Source: Brachionus koreanus
Lineage: Eukaryota > Rotifera > Eurotatoria > Ploima > Brachionidae
Assembly (NCBI GenBank): GCA_016987375.1
Contig: PJRA01000048.1
Coordinates: 901,991 to 942,398 of the forward strand
DNA length: 40,408 bases
Reading direction: 5' to 3'
The position numbers and the translations under genes were made by a program. This document shows, in pieces, positions 31,301 to 39,986 of this stretch. The notes below the pieces were generated by a model that saw nothing but the letters and a program-made list of their open reading frames with translations, made no database searches and was not told where the DNA came from. Position 1 is the stretch's first letter; each line of letters begins with the position of its first letter.

Positions 31301-33671
31301 TTTATAGTCGGTCTACCTATCTTTGACCTTTTTGGTTTGTCTTGAATATTTTCTTCAACAACGAAAGCCTTTGCAACTTTACGAGGCCGTCCTCTCTTCC
31401 TTTTTCTTGAATATTGGGTTCACCGTTATCAACTAATGCATTAGAAACTTCGTTAGTAACAATTTCATCTTCAAATTTGGATTGTTACCATATTTGATTT
31501 TGAATAATGAATCAGGTGTTTATTGAGATAGAATCGATTAAATTTCTCGAAATTTTCGAAAGTAGATTCAGATTCGAAAGAAAGACTTTTTGACATCTTT
31601 TATTTAAAATTTAAATTAATTTTTTAAAAATTTGGGCTAAAATTTACTATGAATAAAAGGACGTTTTTTCTGTTAGGAAATTTATATGCTAGCTAATAAT
31701 GGGATAGTAATTTTTTTTCTGCTAGCAAATTTTTTTACCTGTTGTACAAAAATAAAAGTATAAAAAAAAAACAAAAATATTTTAATAATATTAAGTTAGT
31801 AAAAAATTAAGCTTAGTACCGACAAAAAAAATAAAAATTTCATATGTAAATATCAAATTTAGTTTTAGTCTTAATAAATGAATAGAGAATAAATTTAAAA
31901 TATGATCTACAGGTATCAATTATTTGTTTATTTATCATTTTCAAGAAAATTAATCAAGTATCTCAAGTTGTCAATTAATATTAACTGTTTTTTCTCTTTT
32001 ATTTAGTGCCAAAATTAGCCATCATTAATATTTTATTTTTGTATTGTTTTTTTTTCTTTGTAACATCGCCTTAAAGGCGTTCATTGAAATAAATAATAAT
32101 AATAATAATAATAATTAATTAATTTTTTTAACTAGCAGTTAAAAAAAATTTCTAGCAGAAAAAAAGAGATCTTTGGCAATGTGAAATCTTAGTACAAAAA
32201 TTACAGTACAAAGGAAAAAACTATATAATTATTTTACTAGTTGTGCAAAAAATGTTCTGTAAAAAGTACAATGTTGTACAAGTTTGTACAAACGAATTCT
32301 AAGCTCTGCAAAAACTGTGCAATTTAGGGCAAATTTTTTTCTAATGTTTTTTTAATTATGTGCATTTTACAGAGAAATGAAGAGTATTTGCAGAATTTAG
32401 AATTTGTTTGTACACACAAAAAATATCTAATAGAAATTTTAATTTTTTAACTTGATAGCTTTTTTTAATTTTTAATTTTTTTAAATATCGAGTAAGAATT
32501 AAATTATAAATAAAAAAATTTCAAATTAATTAAATCATCATTTTATTGTATATACATAAATTTTTTATAGATTTCTTTGATGCTAATTAGTTTTTCTTTT
32601 CAAATAAATTTAAGTATTTCAATACAAAATGCTTTGGACATATTTTTTCAGGACGAAGTGCTAAGCGATTTCAAGTGCGAAAAATGCAACACGAAAGGCG
32701 ACAACTTAATCAGAAGAAAATTTATTCGTTTGCCTAGAGTACTAATTTTGCATCTAAAACGTTATCAATTTAAAGAAGTAATAGAAGAAAATTCAAATGA
32801 TTTATTAATTAATGAAGAAAATGCAAATACATTAAAAACATTATGTTTCAAGCTTGTTAAAAATGAATCATCAGTTTTGATTCCGCGCTATTTGGAGCTT
32901 AAACACTTGCTGACATCTAAAACTAATGAATTGAAAAGACCACGTCCAGTTGACAAAGACATCCTTGAATCAAGTCAAAAAATTGATGACACACCACGAC
33001 CAATAACTCCTTTAAAATCACAAAGTTCTAGAACAAGCGCCCAAAAAACTCCCAATACCAGACCTGCCTTGGGAAAAATATCCATCAATTCTTCAGCGGT
33101 CCGATCAATAAAGTTTGATGAGAATACCAGAAAAAATTCGTTCATGACTCCTGATACTAGACCAAAGCGTTCAATTGTCACACTGAAGGCTAATTCAGTG
33201 AATAAAAACGCTAAATTTTTGGACGGTCTGTTTGACAATGATTCAGACGAAGAATCGATTTTAAAAAACAATTTGAGAACAGACTTGTCTAAAAAATTTG
33301 ATGAAGATACTCATCAAGCCGTTAAGCTAAGCCTAGCTACATACAAAGCTGAATCTTTGGGATTTTTAGATGACAAAGAAGAAACTTTTTCCGATATTTT
33401 TGAAGATCCATTTTGTGAAGAAACCAAATTTGGTGAGGAGAAGAAATTTTTAATTGAATCTAATAAAACTGAGAATTCATACCGAATTATCGGAATTGTA
33501 AATCATTTGGGCTCATCGTCTAATTCAGGACATTACATTTCAGACGTTTTGAATTGTAGAACAAACAGATGGTCTAGTTTTGATGACAGCCAAGTTGAGT
33601 CTTTGAACGAAAATGAAGTTTTTTCTAGTCGAGTAAAAACAGGATATATATTTTTCTATATACATAAGTAA
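22355..33671 (+). CDS. USP37: Ubiquitin-specific protease, USP37/26/29 type
   Basis: Seven exons: 22355-22561, 22608-23341, 24967-25170, 25229-25352, 29406-29551, 29624-29716, 32615-33671 (phases 0, 2, 2, 0, 2, 2; 854 aa, exact closure). It cleaves ubiquitin from proteins. Residues ~1-115 fit the PH-like N-terminal domain of USP37. The catalytic Cys box is GFSNLGNTCYMN (Cys322), followed by QQHDAHEFL (424-428). The zinc-type pair CKTC (470/473) matches CEKC (524/527), then FIRLPRVLILHLKRY. A long insert holds a UIM-like helix (DEDTHQAVKLSLATYKAE, ~731-749). The His box is SGHYISD (His809), with WSSFDDS (Asp826/827). All catalytic residues are present. For exon 7 the acceptor AAATTTAAG at 32614 was chosen over TATAG at 32570, which breaks the frame. 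USP37 versus USP26/29 is not separable outside vertebrates. Confidence 0.92.
23342..24966 (+). other. USP intron 2 (1.6 kb)
   Basis: Donor GTATGC, acceptor AAAAAAAG. It holds the mariner transposase relic described separately; otherwise nothing recognised. Confidence 0.8.
24530..24790 (-). mobile_element. Decayed mariner-family transposase
   Basis: On the minus strand IIICDEKWI corresponds to the GDEKWI box with the first catalytic Asp. After a deletion comes FLQENAKPHIARK (family QDNARPHVA; Asp changed to Glu) and then WIELLTYPT, a stop, and SPNLSPSEYHLFA (family PYSPDLAPSDYHLF; last catalytic Asp changed to Glu). The order and spacing are those of the D,D34D mariner core. With mutated catalytic residues and stops it is inactive. 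Flanking sequence to about 24308 may belong to the same element (minus-strand frame 24520-24308) but is not recognisable. Confidence 0.78.
25359..29414 (-). CDS. Secreted coiled-coil fibrinogen-related protein, nested in USP intron 4
   Basis: Three exons on the minus strand: 29414-29134, 27272-27151, 26035-25359 (phases 2, 1; 359 aa, exact closure). A signal peptide (MRILSIIAIYSYVGIVLG) is followed by a helical, heptad-like region (FNELEKCNSKVKELESSLKN; IEKNHKIINQLQSRIRELEK) that probably oligomerises. The fibrinogen C-terminal domain runs from LDCSSLRGDG (residue ~136): FWLGLEYVH, FSTYDKINYK, then CP...GGGWWFTDYSSC and GIKWQGIRPF. The usual acidic calcium loop (D-x-D after FSTYD) is absent. 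Such proteins are typically extracellular lectins or immune-type recognition proteins; ligand unknown. The start codon is antisense to USP exon 5 and the stop is 6 nt inside the USP intron, so both untranslated ends must overlap USP exons antisense. Confidence 0.85.
26036..27150 (-). other. Intron 2 of the fibrinogen-related gene
   Basis: Minus-strand donor G|GTAACA at 27150, acceptor TTTTAAG at 26036. It holds the inverted-repeat element at 26163-26245. An open frame at 26714-26911 shows no motif and is not called. Confidence 0.75.
26163..26245. repeat. Short inverted repeat (33-nt arms), MITE-like
   Basis: CCCAAATTTAGTCTATG... at 26163-26195 pairs with ...CAGACTAAATTTGGG at 26213-26245 with two or three mismatches and a 17-nt loop. 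Outside it, TTTTGCAAAATATTTCG (about 26149) and AAATTTTGCAGAACGA (about 26272) pair weakly, so the element may extend to about 26140-26290. Confidence 0.55.
27694..28348. mobile_element. Non-autonomous DNA transposon with mariner-like terminal inverted repeats
   Basis: TGTTCAAAAGCTTGTTAAGG at 27694-27713 is matched, inverted, by the end at 28322-28348 (minus strand TGTTCAAAAGTGTGTTAAGG). The two ~25-nt ends differ at about three positions. The interior (about 600 bp) encodes no transposase; the plus-strand frame at 28110-28313 has no known motif. The TGTTCAAAAG start and nearby TA dinucleotides fit the Tc1/mariner group, but the exact edge is uncertain. Confidence 0.6.
28749..29072 (-). CDS. 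Exon-1-like paralogue inside the fibrinogen-related gene's first intron
   Basis: A minus-strand frame of 107 aa starting MILFLFLNFLHVGE, signal-peptide-like, followed by a helical stretch. It aligns with exon 1 of the surrounding gene around the shared IKNLQDCNTKMF / FNELEKCNSKVK block and the NFQASLFLQAEINSYLLAF / SGFHQVVLNAKNQLGTYFR block. It begins only ~60 nt after exon 1 ends. No GT donor occurs at the aligned position, so it cannot splice in phase to exon 2. It may be a relic of a tandem exon duplication, an alternative first exon with a lost donor, or a small standalone secreted coiled-coil protein. Confidence 0.45.
   Translation of the reverse strand: MILFLFLNFLHVGELTEAPIFVDADQSGLFDSIFEKVQIQNELLIKNLQDCNTKMFILSQKFRFESNTSSVNFTDNFQASLFLQAEINSYLLAFYSIFHFSLKKSKR
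31297..31596 (-). pseudogene. Broken AT-hook protein, probably the 5' part of a DNA transposon ORF
   Basis: Minus strand. The ATG at 31596 opens MSKSLSFESESTFENFEKFN... and after about 50 residues frame shifts follow. The last third reads KRKRGRPRKVAK and SKIGRPTIN to TAA at 31297-31299. RGRPRK is a canonical AT-hook and IGRPT a weak second one. The beginning (acidic/aromatic ~35 residues, then AT-hooks) suits the N terminus of transposase-type ORFs. No catalytic domain follows. Assignment to a transposon is inference. Confidence 0.45.
32020..32118 (+). mobile_element. LINE 3' end with stem-loop and (AAT)n tail
   Basis: TTGTAACATCGCCTTAAAGG continues into CGTTCATTGAAATAAATAAT and (AAT)n to about 32116. 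CGCCTTAAAGGCG is a perfect stem-loop directly before the tail. This is the clearest of the stem-loop plus (TAA)n ends in the window. It is 5'-truncated with no coding part. Confidence 0.65.
32175..32353. mobile_element. Second copy of the MULE-like MITE, one end lost
   Basis: Starts GGCAATGTGAAATCTTAGTA and is the reverse complement of the 18159-18349 element. The opposite end stops at about ...TTCTAATGTTTTTTT without the CATTGCC terminus. Confidence 0.55.
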
Positions 33672-33950
33672 ATTTAAATAATTTTAATTATTTATTTTTA
33701 ATTTTCTTTTTTTTTTAAGTTCCTTGATCAATCAATAAGTTTTGAATTTTTTTTTTTTTTTAAAATTATAAGGTATTTTCTTATATAGTTAATCTTGGAA
33801 AATCGATTTAAATTTAAATTTTTTTTTAAATAAATTTTTGATCACATTATTTTTAATAATTAGTATTACAATGATACATTTGAATTTTATCTATTTTATA
33901 TTTGAAACGTCTGAAACATTGATTAATGTTTCATTAGCATAAAATTTTGT
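33672..33950. other. 3' flank of the USP gene
   Basis: AATAAA near 33829 is a candidate poly-A signal. Otherwise AT-rich with nothing recognised. Confidence 0.4.
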
Positions 33951-33952
33951 TA

Positions 33953-34310
33953 CATAATAATAATAATAATAAGCTACAGCAGGTTCCCTGCGGAGCGAGA
34001 CTAGCTTAAGTCTCGCTATGGTTGCTAAAAAAAATATGATTAGTCCTTGTTGAATTTAGTTATCCAGGTCTATACATATAGATAGTAGCGTTTCATTTAT
34101 TTCAAGTTGAATTTTATTTCTACTTCTCTTCTCTTTTTCTCATCTTTTCTTCCAGTTTTTAAATTTAATTTAGATTATCCGTAAGCCTCCTCGGTGGCTA
34201 ACTTTCAGTCTTGCTAATATTTGCTCATATTTTAAATTTCTAATCTCAGGCACCAAATTGGTTGAACGTCTTTGTACTTTTTCGACTTTGTCCTTTCACT
34301 CGCACTCAAT
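33953..34310 (-). mobile_element. 5'-truncated LINE: last RT-domain residues plus 3' UTR with stem-loop and tail
   Basis: On the minus strand from about 34300, VEKVQRRSTNLVPEIRNLKY and EQILARLKVSHRGGL are the conserved C-terminal block of CR1/jockey-type LINEs. Downstream come sequence shared with 8441-8600, a perfect stem-loop GCAGGGAACCTGC, and TGTAGC(TTA)n ending at about 33955. This copy links the stem-loop tails seen elsewhere to LINE coding sequence. Confidence 0.72.
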
Positions 34311-34700
34311 ACTTACACTGAATACTCATAAAAAAATTAAGTGTACAAATTATAATTCTTTTAAAATATTTCCAATAATTTTTATTAGTAAAATATATAT
34401 TTTATTCATATTTAATGTGTTTTTTTTTTATTTTTCCGATTCTTTTGCATATTGTTTTGTGCTAATAAAACATATTATACAAATATATTCTTTCCTTGTT
34501 CCACTCTTAACAATTTATTAATGAATTAATCATTCCATAATACAAGAATTAAACAAAAAACACATTTAAACAAAAAACATTTGAAAATTTGAAACCTCGA
34601 TTTTTCTATAAAATGCGTGCTTTTAGTTACAAATAAGTCTCACGACATCTAGAAGCAAACAAACACTTGCTTTATACTGGCCTTATTTTATTTATTTAAA
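34311..34700. other. AT-rich, nothing recognised
   Basis: A plus-strand frame (34258-34521) runs across the LINE debris and is hydrophobic through T-richness only; not called. Confidence 0.3.
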
Positions 34701-34703
34701 ATA

Positions 34704-34770
34704 TAGTTAGGCAAAGCTTTGGCCGATTGGAATGGAAACTTATTCCTTCCTTTCAGCCACATGAAAAATA
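34704..34770 (-). mobile_element. LINE 3' end (second copy of the 1.85-kb family)
   Basis: Minus strand CATGTGGCTGAAAGGAAGG, later the perfect stem-loop GGCAAAGCTTTGCC within GGCCAAAGCTTTGCC, then AACTATATTTTAAATAAATA. Homologous to 1835-1900. Confidence 0.5.
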
Positions 34771-35224
34771 TATTTAACAAACAAAATATAATTTAAACAA
34801 AATTTTAAATAAGATTAAAGTTCTTATTACTAATTTTACAGTGAATTTGTTAAAAAGGAAAAAAACTACTTGAATAAAAATGCATAAAATTTTTTGAAAG
34901 TCATTATGAAAAAAAAATTTAAGTTAAAAAATAATTTTAGACTTGTTTAATAAAATAAGCAATAATCAGAGTAAATGTTGACTTGCTTGAAAAATGAAAT
35001 ATTAGGTTATTTTATTAAAATTGTATTTTTTGTGAAACATTTAATTTTTGACTTATATTTTATTAATAAAAATTATTTTGGAAATATTTTAAAAGAATTA
35101 TAATCTGTACACTTAATTTTTTTCATGTGTATTAAGTGTTTGACTAAGTGTAAAACTTTATTTTTTTAAGTGTACAAGTGTAAAACTTACACTCACACTT
35201 AACACTCAATTTTTTTAAATTTGA

Positions 35225-35880
35225 AAGTATGCAGCTAAAGCAAATAGGATTTTAGGTATGTTGAAGAAATCTCTTAGATATCCCAATGTTAACAACATTA
35301 AACTTGTGTACACTTCAATGGTCAGACCCCACTTAGAATTCGCCATAACCTCTTGATGTCTTTACCTAAAAAAAGATGTCGATATGATAGAAAAGATTCA
35401 ACTAAGTTACTAAGTTAGTTTCAAATTTTAAGCACATGACTTACTCGACACACTTAGCTAAATTCGGCCTGACCGACCTAACTACGAGAAGATTGAGAGG
35501 AGATCTGATCAAGTTGTTCATATCTGATCAGTTAATAAATAAAATTAAAATTAAAATTGAGTTAGTTAAGTTTAAAAAAGGATTAATCTTTGGTCAAACT
35601 GGTCAAGTATACGATTTAAGAAGCCATTCTAAACTTCTACGCCGTGAACAGATAAAAAATTGTTCTTCGCGTTTCCATTTTTTCACAAATAGAGTTGTAC
35701 ATATTTCAAATGGATTATCGGAAAAGATAGTTAGTGCAAAAACGTTGAATATTTTTAAGGCGAAACTAGATGCATGGATTGTGAAATAAAGAAGCGACTG
35801 CTATAGCTCCTAAGAGCTCTGCTGGGGCATTTTTCCGAGTTGCAGTTCAACTTACTACTAGTAATTCTATATTTTGATAA
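35225..35880 (+). mobile_element. Decayed LINE, C-terminal RT region and 3' UTR
   Basis: Plus strand. AAKANRILGMLKKSLRYPN and LVYTSMVRPHLEFA precede a stop and frameshift. The open segment 35436-35789 then holds LTTRRLRGDLIKLFI, VYDLRSHSKLLRRE and FFTNRVVHISNGL, the standard LINE C terminus, ending at TAA. The 3' UTR has AGCTCCTAAGAGCT, another small stem-loop. The upstream RT core is missing. YTSMVRxHLEFA is shared with the 21.3-kb LINE, so they belong to related families. Confidence 0.8.
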
Positions 35881-36237
35881 AGGAAATTAATCAAGTTGCA
35901 TCAACAATTGTAATTATCATAATAATGTTTTTCTATAAAATTGTCTCATTCTTTTTTATTTTGTTTTTAAGGTCTTTTCTAGATTTTTTGATTTGGCCAT
36001 TGGTTCAATTAGGTTTTTGCCAAAAAAATAATTCTCATTCATTTTTCTTTATTTTCTCTTTTAAATTAAAAGAAAGTTTATCAAAAAAATCTTTTAAATA
36101 ATAAAATTTAACACTTTTTAAAAATTTAAATGCATAAAAATATGTGACTTTAAGTTTGTTGATGCTTTTACTTCTATAAAATTTAGATATTAAATTAATA
36201 ATTTTATTTAATTAATTAAATGTAAATGAATGAAAAT
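35881..36237. other. AT-rich gap before the protease-homologue gene
   Basis: No feature seen except the 3' flank of the minus-strand gene. Confidence 0.3.
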
Positions 36238-39200
36238 TTAATATTTTGAAAGTTCCATTATCCAATCTAAATATGGTTCTAATTTGGTGAAAACCCTTCA
36301 TTAAGATTAAAAAAAAATTTAAATTAGATGGATTTAAAGAAAATTTAAATTTACGCTGGGGAATGCTCAGTGCTACATGGTACATCATAGGACAAAAGTC
36401 CTCTAGCAACATATTTCATTTTATTTCCAACGGATTCAAGAACATAAAGTGCAGAACCATAATCTCCATGACATTGACCTGTTGAATTTCCGTGTAAATC
36501 GTATTCTCCAGCACAAAATTGAGTATTCCAATCTTTTTCTTTTTCAGGTTGTACATTATCACACATAGATCTATTGTACAAATCAAGCTTAATGTTATGC
36601 TGCACCCATGTATTGTATGAACTTCCTGCTGAGCTAAAGCCTGCAACGTATCCAAACATCTTGGAAAGGAATGAGTCGTCGTTAGACTTTTTTTCAGGTA
36701 AACATGCTACTTGAATGTATCTGTTTAGTTGTATTTCATTTATAAATTTTATCACTGCGATATCATTTTGATAAGTCTTTTCATCATAATTTGGATGCTT
36801 TGATTTTTAAATTTTAAATTTTTAGTTAGAAATTAATATTATAATGACTGGAAGAAAATTCAATGAGTAAAAAATAGTTTTCTTCACAATCTTAGATTTT
36901 CTGCTTATTTGAATCTTATTCAAATGATTTGAATATACTCAAATTTCTTAGTCAAAAATTTTGCGTTTTTTTCAAATCCTTTTTAATTCATCAATAAAAA
37001 AAAACGAATTAGAAAGCCTATCTTCAAATTTTAAACCATTAGGGTTTTATTAATTTTAGCCATCAGATCCATTGAGCAAAAAAGATGATTACCAGAAAGA
37101 AAATTAATCTGGACTATATCTCCAGTTTTTCTAATGGTGTATCTAACAAAATCTTGAAGAACCAAACCTAGCTTTTGGTTGACCAAAAAAGGATATATTT
37201 CTTGAAAATATAGCATACATTCTTTCAAAATTGTTTAGAAAAAAGTTCTTCATTTACAGTTTGACCGTCTGGGTCTGGAACGAGTGTATAACTTCTTGAA
37301 ATTTCTCCTAAAAACAGAGTAACACTTTTTATCAAAGCGTCATCTTTTCACAATTGACCGAGTTGGTTGAGATTAGTCCAACCATTCATTTCTTAAAAAT
37401 TTATAACCCAACATATTTTTACTTAATTATAAATAAATATTTGATTATCAATTAAATTTTTTAACTTTTTTTTTATTTATAAAATTATTTTCAAATTTGT
37501 TGATGATACTTAAGCTTTAATTGAATCTATAAATATTAATAAACTTTTTTCCCTGATGTAAAATTAAAAGACTTACAATGAAAATGTCGTGAATATCTCC
37601 CATTTGTACATGAGGCAAATCAATGCCATAGTAGACAAATTCATGAGTACCAAAATAAGCTGAATATATAGACTCTAAGTTTGGATGAAAATTATTGAAA
37701 GAAACATTCACTGTGAAATATTCATCATACATTGAATCATACACTTGAATATTTTTTTTGATGCAATGTGCTGCGGTCAAAGCAGTTCTTCGGTTAATTA
37801 ATATTGAACCACATTGATCATAATTATAAACGAGCATATGTCTATAGTTATTTTTTGCAAATGTGGTATATAAAAATTCCAAAATACCAGCAGCAGGCCA
37901 GCTATATGGAAATGAAATAGAGCCATATTTGTGAGCATTATTTTCAAAAAAAGATGTACCGCATTCTTTAACACAATATTTATTAAATTAATTTTTAATT
38001 AATTTATTTTTTAATTAAAAATAAAAATCAAATAGGTTAAATAAATTAAATAACACACTTTTTAGACGTATGTTTTTCAAGCTGTGTGATATTCAAAAAT
38101 TGAATATGTGTTGGTAAAAATAGAGTTTGTGGTGGTTAGGGAGATAAAAACAGTAATTAGCAATAACTGTGATTCCTGAGCAATCTGTAACCGGTTTAAT
38201 AAGAATACAATATATATATTGTTAAAAGCTTTATTTAAGTAATTGAACGTTCTGAAGTTCTATTATTATTATTTATTTATTTGTAAATCTGTATCGAGCG
38301 TTAGCTCCTTCAGAGAAAAATAAAAATAAAATTAATTCAAAATAAAATGATTAAAATAAAAGTTAAAAAATAAAATAAGAATTTAAAAATATAGTTAAAT
38401 AAATGAAATGTCAAAAGGAAATGAGAAAAAAAAAAGTTCTAAGAATGGAATCCTTATTTATACCTATATGCTCGTATACAGAGCACAAGCTTATAATTAA
38501 GTCAAGATGTAAGCTTAGTGTTAAATGTATCTGTCAGCGTTTCGAAGCGTCTAGCTTCTGAGATACGTGACAAGTATAATTATTACTTTTCTTCGTGCAT
38601 CAGTTAATAAGCTGATGAATAACTGATTAAAGAAGGTGACAAACCTCAAAGTATTCAACTTGACTTATTAGATCTATCAGTAGCTTACATTTTGAAAAAA
38701 AATAGTTTTTTGATACATCTGAGAAAGATAGTAAAAATTAGTAATTTAAAATTGATTGGGAATTTTATTTAGAATTTTATAGATATAATCTAAGTGGTGT
38801 CAAAATGAAAGTGGTAAAAAGATTTAACTAGATAGCTAAATTTTGCAAATGATTATTTTCAGTCATCATTTTGACTTTGAAATAAAAAAAAATCTTCTAA
38901 TAAAGATATGAATATTCTCGTTTGAAAGGAATTACACGCTGTCGAATACACATGTGGCGAATCAATCAACTTGCTATCAGAACAAATTTTTTCATCTTTC
39001 CAGAAAAATAGGTGAAAAAACTGTTATTCAACAATGGGTCGAACATTACATCAAGGAGAAAAAAAACCCTTTTGTCCCTGTAGTACAGGTAAATGGCTTT
39101 TGTGGAAAATTTCGACGTAAATCATATCAACTTTAATTCCAGAGTTGAAACATTTTCCATGTTTTATTTTTTTCGAGTATCAGGTTTCGATTGCTACGCA

Positions 39201-39942
39201 CATCCCGTACCCAATCAATCCAGTTTTTTTTTGGGTACTAGTCTAAGTAAGAGAGTCATTTAACCAATTCATTCAGATTACCGACCCTAGTTCGATGGAT
39301 TTTTTCCCAAAAAGTTGACTAAATTTACTACCTGTCCTTGTCTTAATTGATTTCCTCATATAGGTTGGATACAAGGTATGTGTAAAGAACCTAATTTTAA
39401 CCTAAACTTGATACTTAATACAAAAATGAACATTAATTTTGCCTAAATGCTGACAAAAAATAAAAAAAAGTTTGCAAGTTGATCAGAATTATACAAAAGT
39501 TAGAGTCTTATTTTGTAAATTCATAAATATAACCAAAATTTAATTTTATTATTAAAACAAGTATGCAATTGTTTTGTGTTACTTAATTACTTGAATCCAA
39601 AATTTCAATTAAGCTTACCATCACAGTGATCTCGACCATTTCCCGAAAATCCATAGTTGCAAACACAATCAGCATAGAATGGTTTATTGAAACAAGTAGC
39701 GTTTGCATGACATTTTGAATGAACACATGGGTCTTTAAATAATTTGATTTTGAAACTAGAATTTAAAAATAAAAATTTTGGTTACAAGCTCCAGTAATAA
39801 TAATGGCAATTATTCCTAAAGTAAAGATTATCAATACAAAAATTCCATTACTAATAATAAAAAATCTATGTTTCCTAAAATTAGACTCATATTTTGCAGA
39901 TGATTGTTCCGAAATTTTTTCTACAGTATTTGGTTGTGACAT
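36238..39942 (-). CDS. Type II transmembrane EGF and trypsin-fold protein, catalytic Ser replaced by Tyr
   Basis: Five exons on the minus strand: 39942-39786, 39732-39619, 37965-37577, 36797-36355, 36295-36238 (phases 1, 1, 0, 2; 386 aa, exact closure). A short polar cytoplasmic N terminus leads to a membrane anchor (IISNGIFVLIIFTLGIIAII, residues ~29-48). One six-cysteine EGF domain follows (Cys55 to Cys89; ADCVCNYGFSGNGRDHC), then an S1 serine-protease domain. His157 (ALTAAHC) and Asp232 (NDIAVIKF) are intact. The GDSGG box reads GQCHGDYGSALYV, so residue 333 is Tyr (codon TAT; TCT would be Ser). The end, SPAVFTKLEPYLDWI, is typical. It should be an inactive, membrane-tethered serine protease homologue, perhaps a binding or cofactor protein. 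For exon 2 the AAAG acceptor at 39733 was chosen; it gives a 53-nt intron and the right phase. Confidence 0.85.
36459..36461 (-). other. Tyr codon at the catalytic Ser position
   Basis: Minus-strand TAT in GGA GAT TAT GGT; chymotrypsin-fold proteases have a Ser codon here. Confidence 0.85.
37025..37395 (-). pseudogene. Unidentified broken coding remnant in the protease-homologue intron
   Basis: Minus strand, within the 779-nt intron. NGWTNLNQLGQL, a stop, then DDALIKSVTLFLGEISRSYT and DPDGQTVNEELFSK; after a one-base shift, an open frame (37228-37031) CMLYFQEIYPFLVNQ ... TGDIVQINFLSGNHLFC. The amino-acid composition is that of real protein and it reads on one strand with two breaks. I do not recognise the family. 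It does not fit S1 proteases, whose domain is complete without it. Confidence 0.35.
37966..39618 (-). other. Intron 2 of the protease-homologue gene (1.65 kb)
   Basis: Minus-strand donor G|GTAAGC at 39618, acceptor GTTAAAG at 37966. It contains the LINE end at 38262-38660 and an unassigned plus-strand frame (38954-39136). A minus-strand snippet near 38110-38190 (TDCSGITVIANYCFYLPN) might be a skipped exon but has no usable splice sites that keep phase. Confidence 0.7.
38262..38660 (-). mobile_element. LINE 3' region with stem-loop and TAA-type tail
   Basis: Minus strand. The last part reads CTGAAGGAGCTAACGCTCGA (GAGCTAACGCTC forms a stem-loop), then TACAGATTTACAAATAAATA and TAATAATAATA. Upstream, a weakly LINE-like C-terminal frame (RISEARRFETLTDTFNTKL) occurs at about 38570-38510. 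The 3' end call is stronger than the coding part. It shares the end family with 16598-16645. Confidence 0.5.
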
Positions 39943-39978
39943 TTTTTAAGTTTTAGAAATAAATAAGAAACTATCTGA

Positions 39979-39986
39979 TATTTATA
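39979..39986 (-). promoter_or_regulatory. TATA box of the protease-homologue gene
   Basis: Minus-strand TATAAATA, 36 nt before the ATG at 39942; same octamer as at 4391. Confidence 0.55.

Larger units (their letters stand above)
29717..32614 (+). other. USP intron 6 (2.9 kb), repeat-bearing
   Basis: Donor AA|GTAATA, acceptor TTTAAG. It holds the AT-hook transposon-like relic (31297-31596), a LINE 3' end (32020-32118) and the second MITE copy (32175-32353). Part of 30600-30830 (GCATGATCATTTTAATCTGA) recurs near 1750-1775, an unassigned dispersed repeat. Confidence 0.8.

Noticed and set aside
32570..32614. Upstream acceptor TATAG at 32570 for the last USP exon
   Set aside because: Joining there gives a stop in the required phase; the acceptor at 32614 restores the conserved frame and total length.
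38954..39136. Plus-strand 60-aa frame (KIGEKTVIQQWVEHYIKEKK)
   Set aside because: Protein-like composition but no start context, splice partner or recognised family; left uncalled inside the protease-homologue intron.
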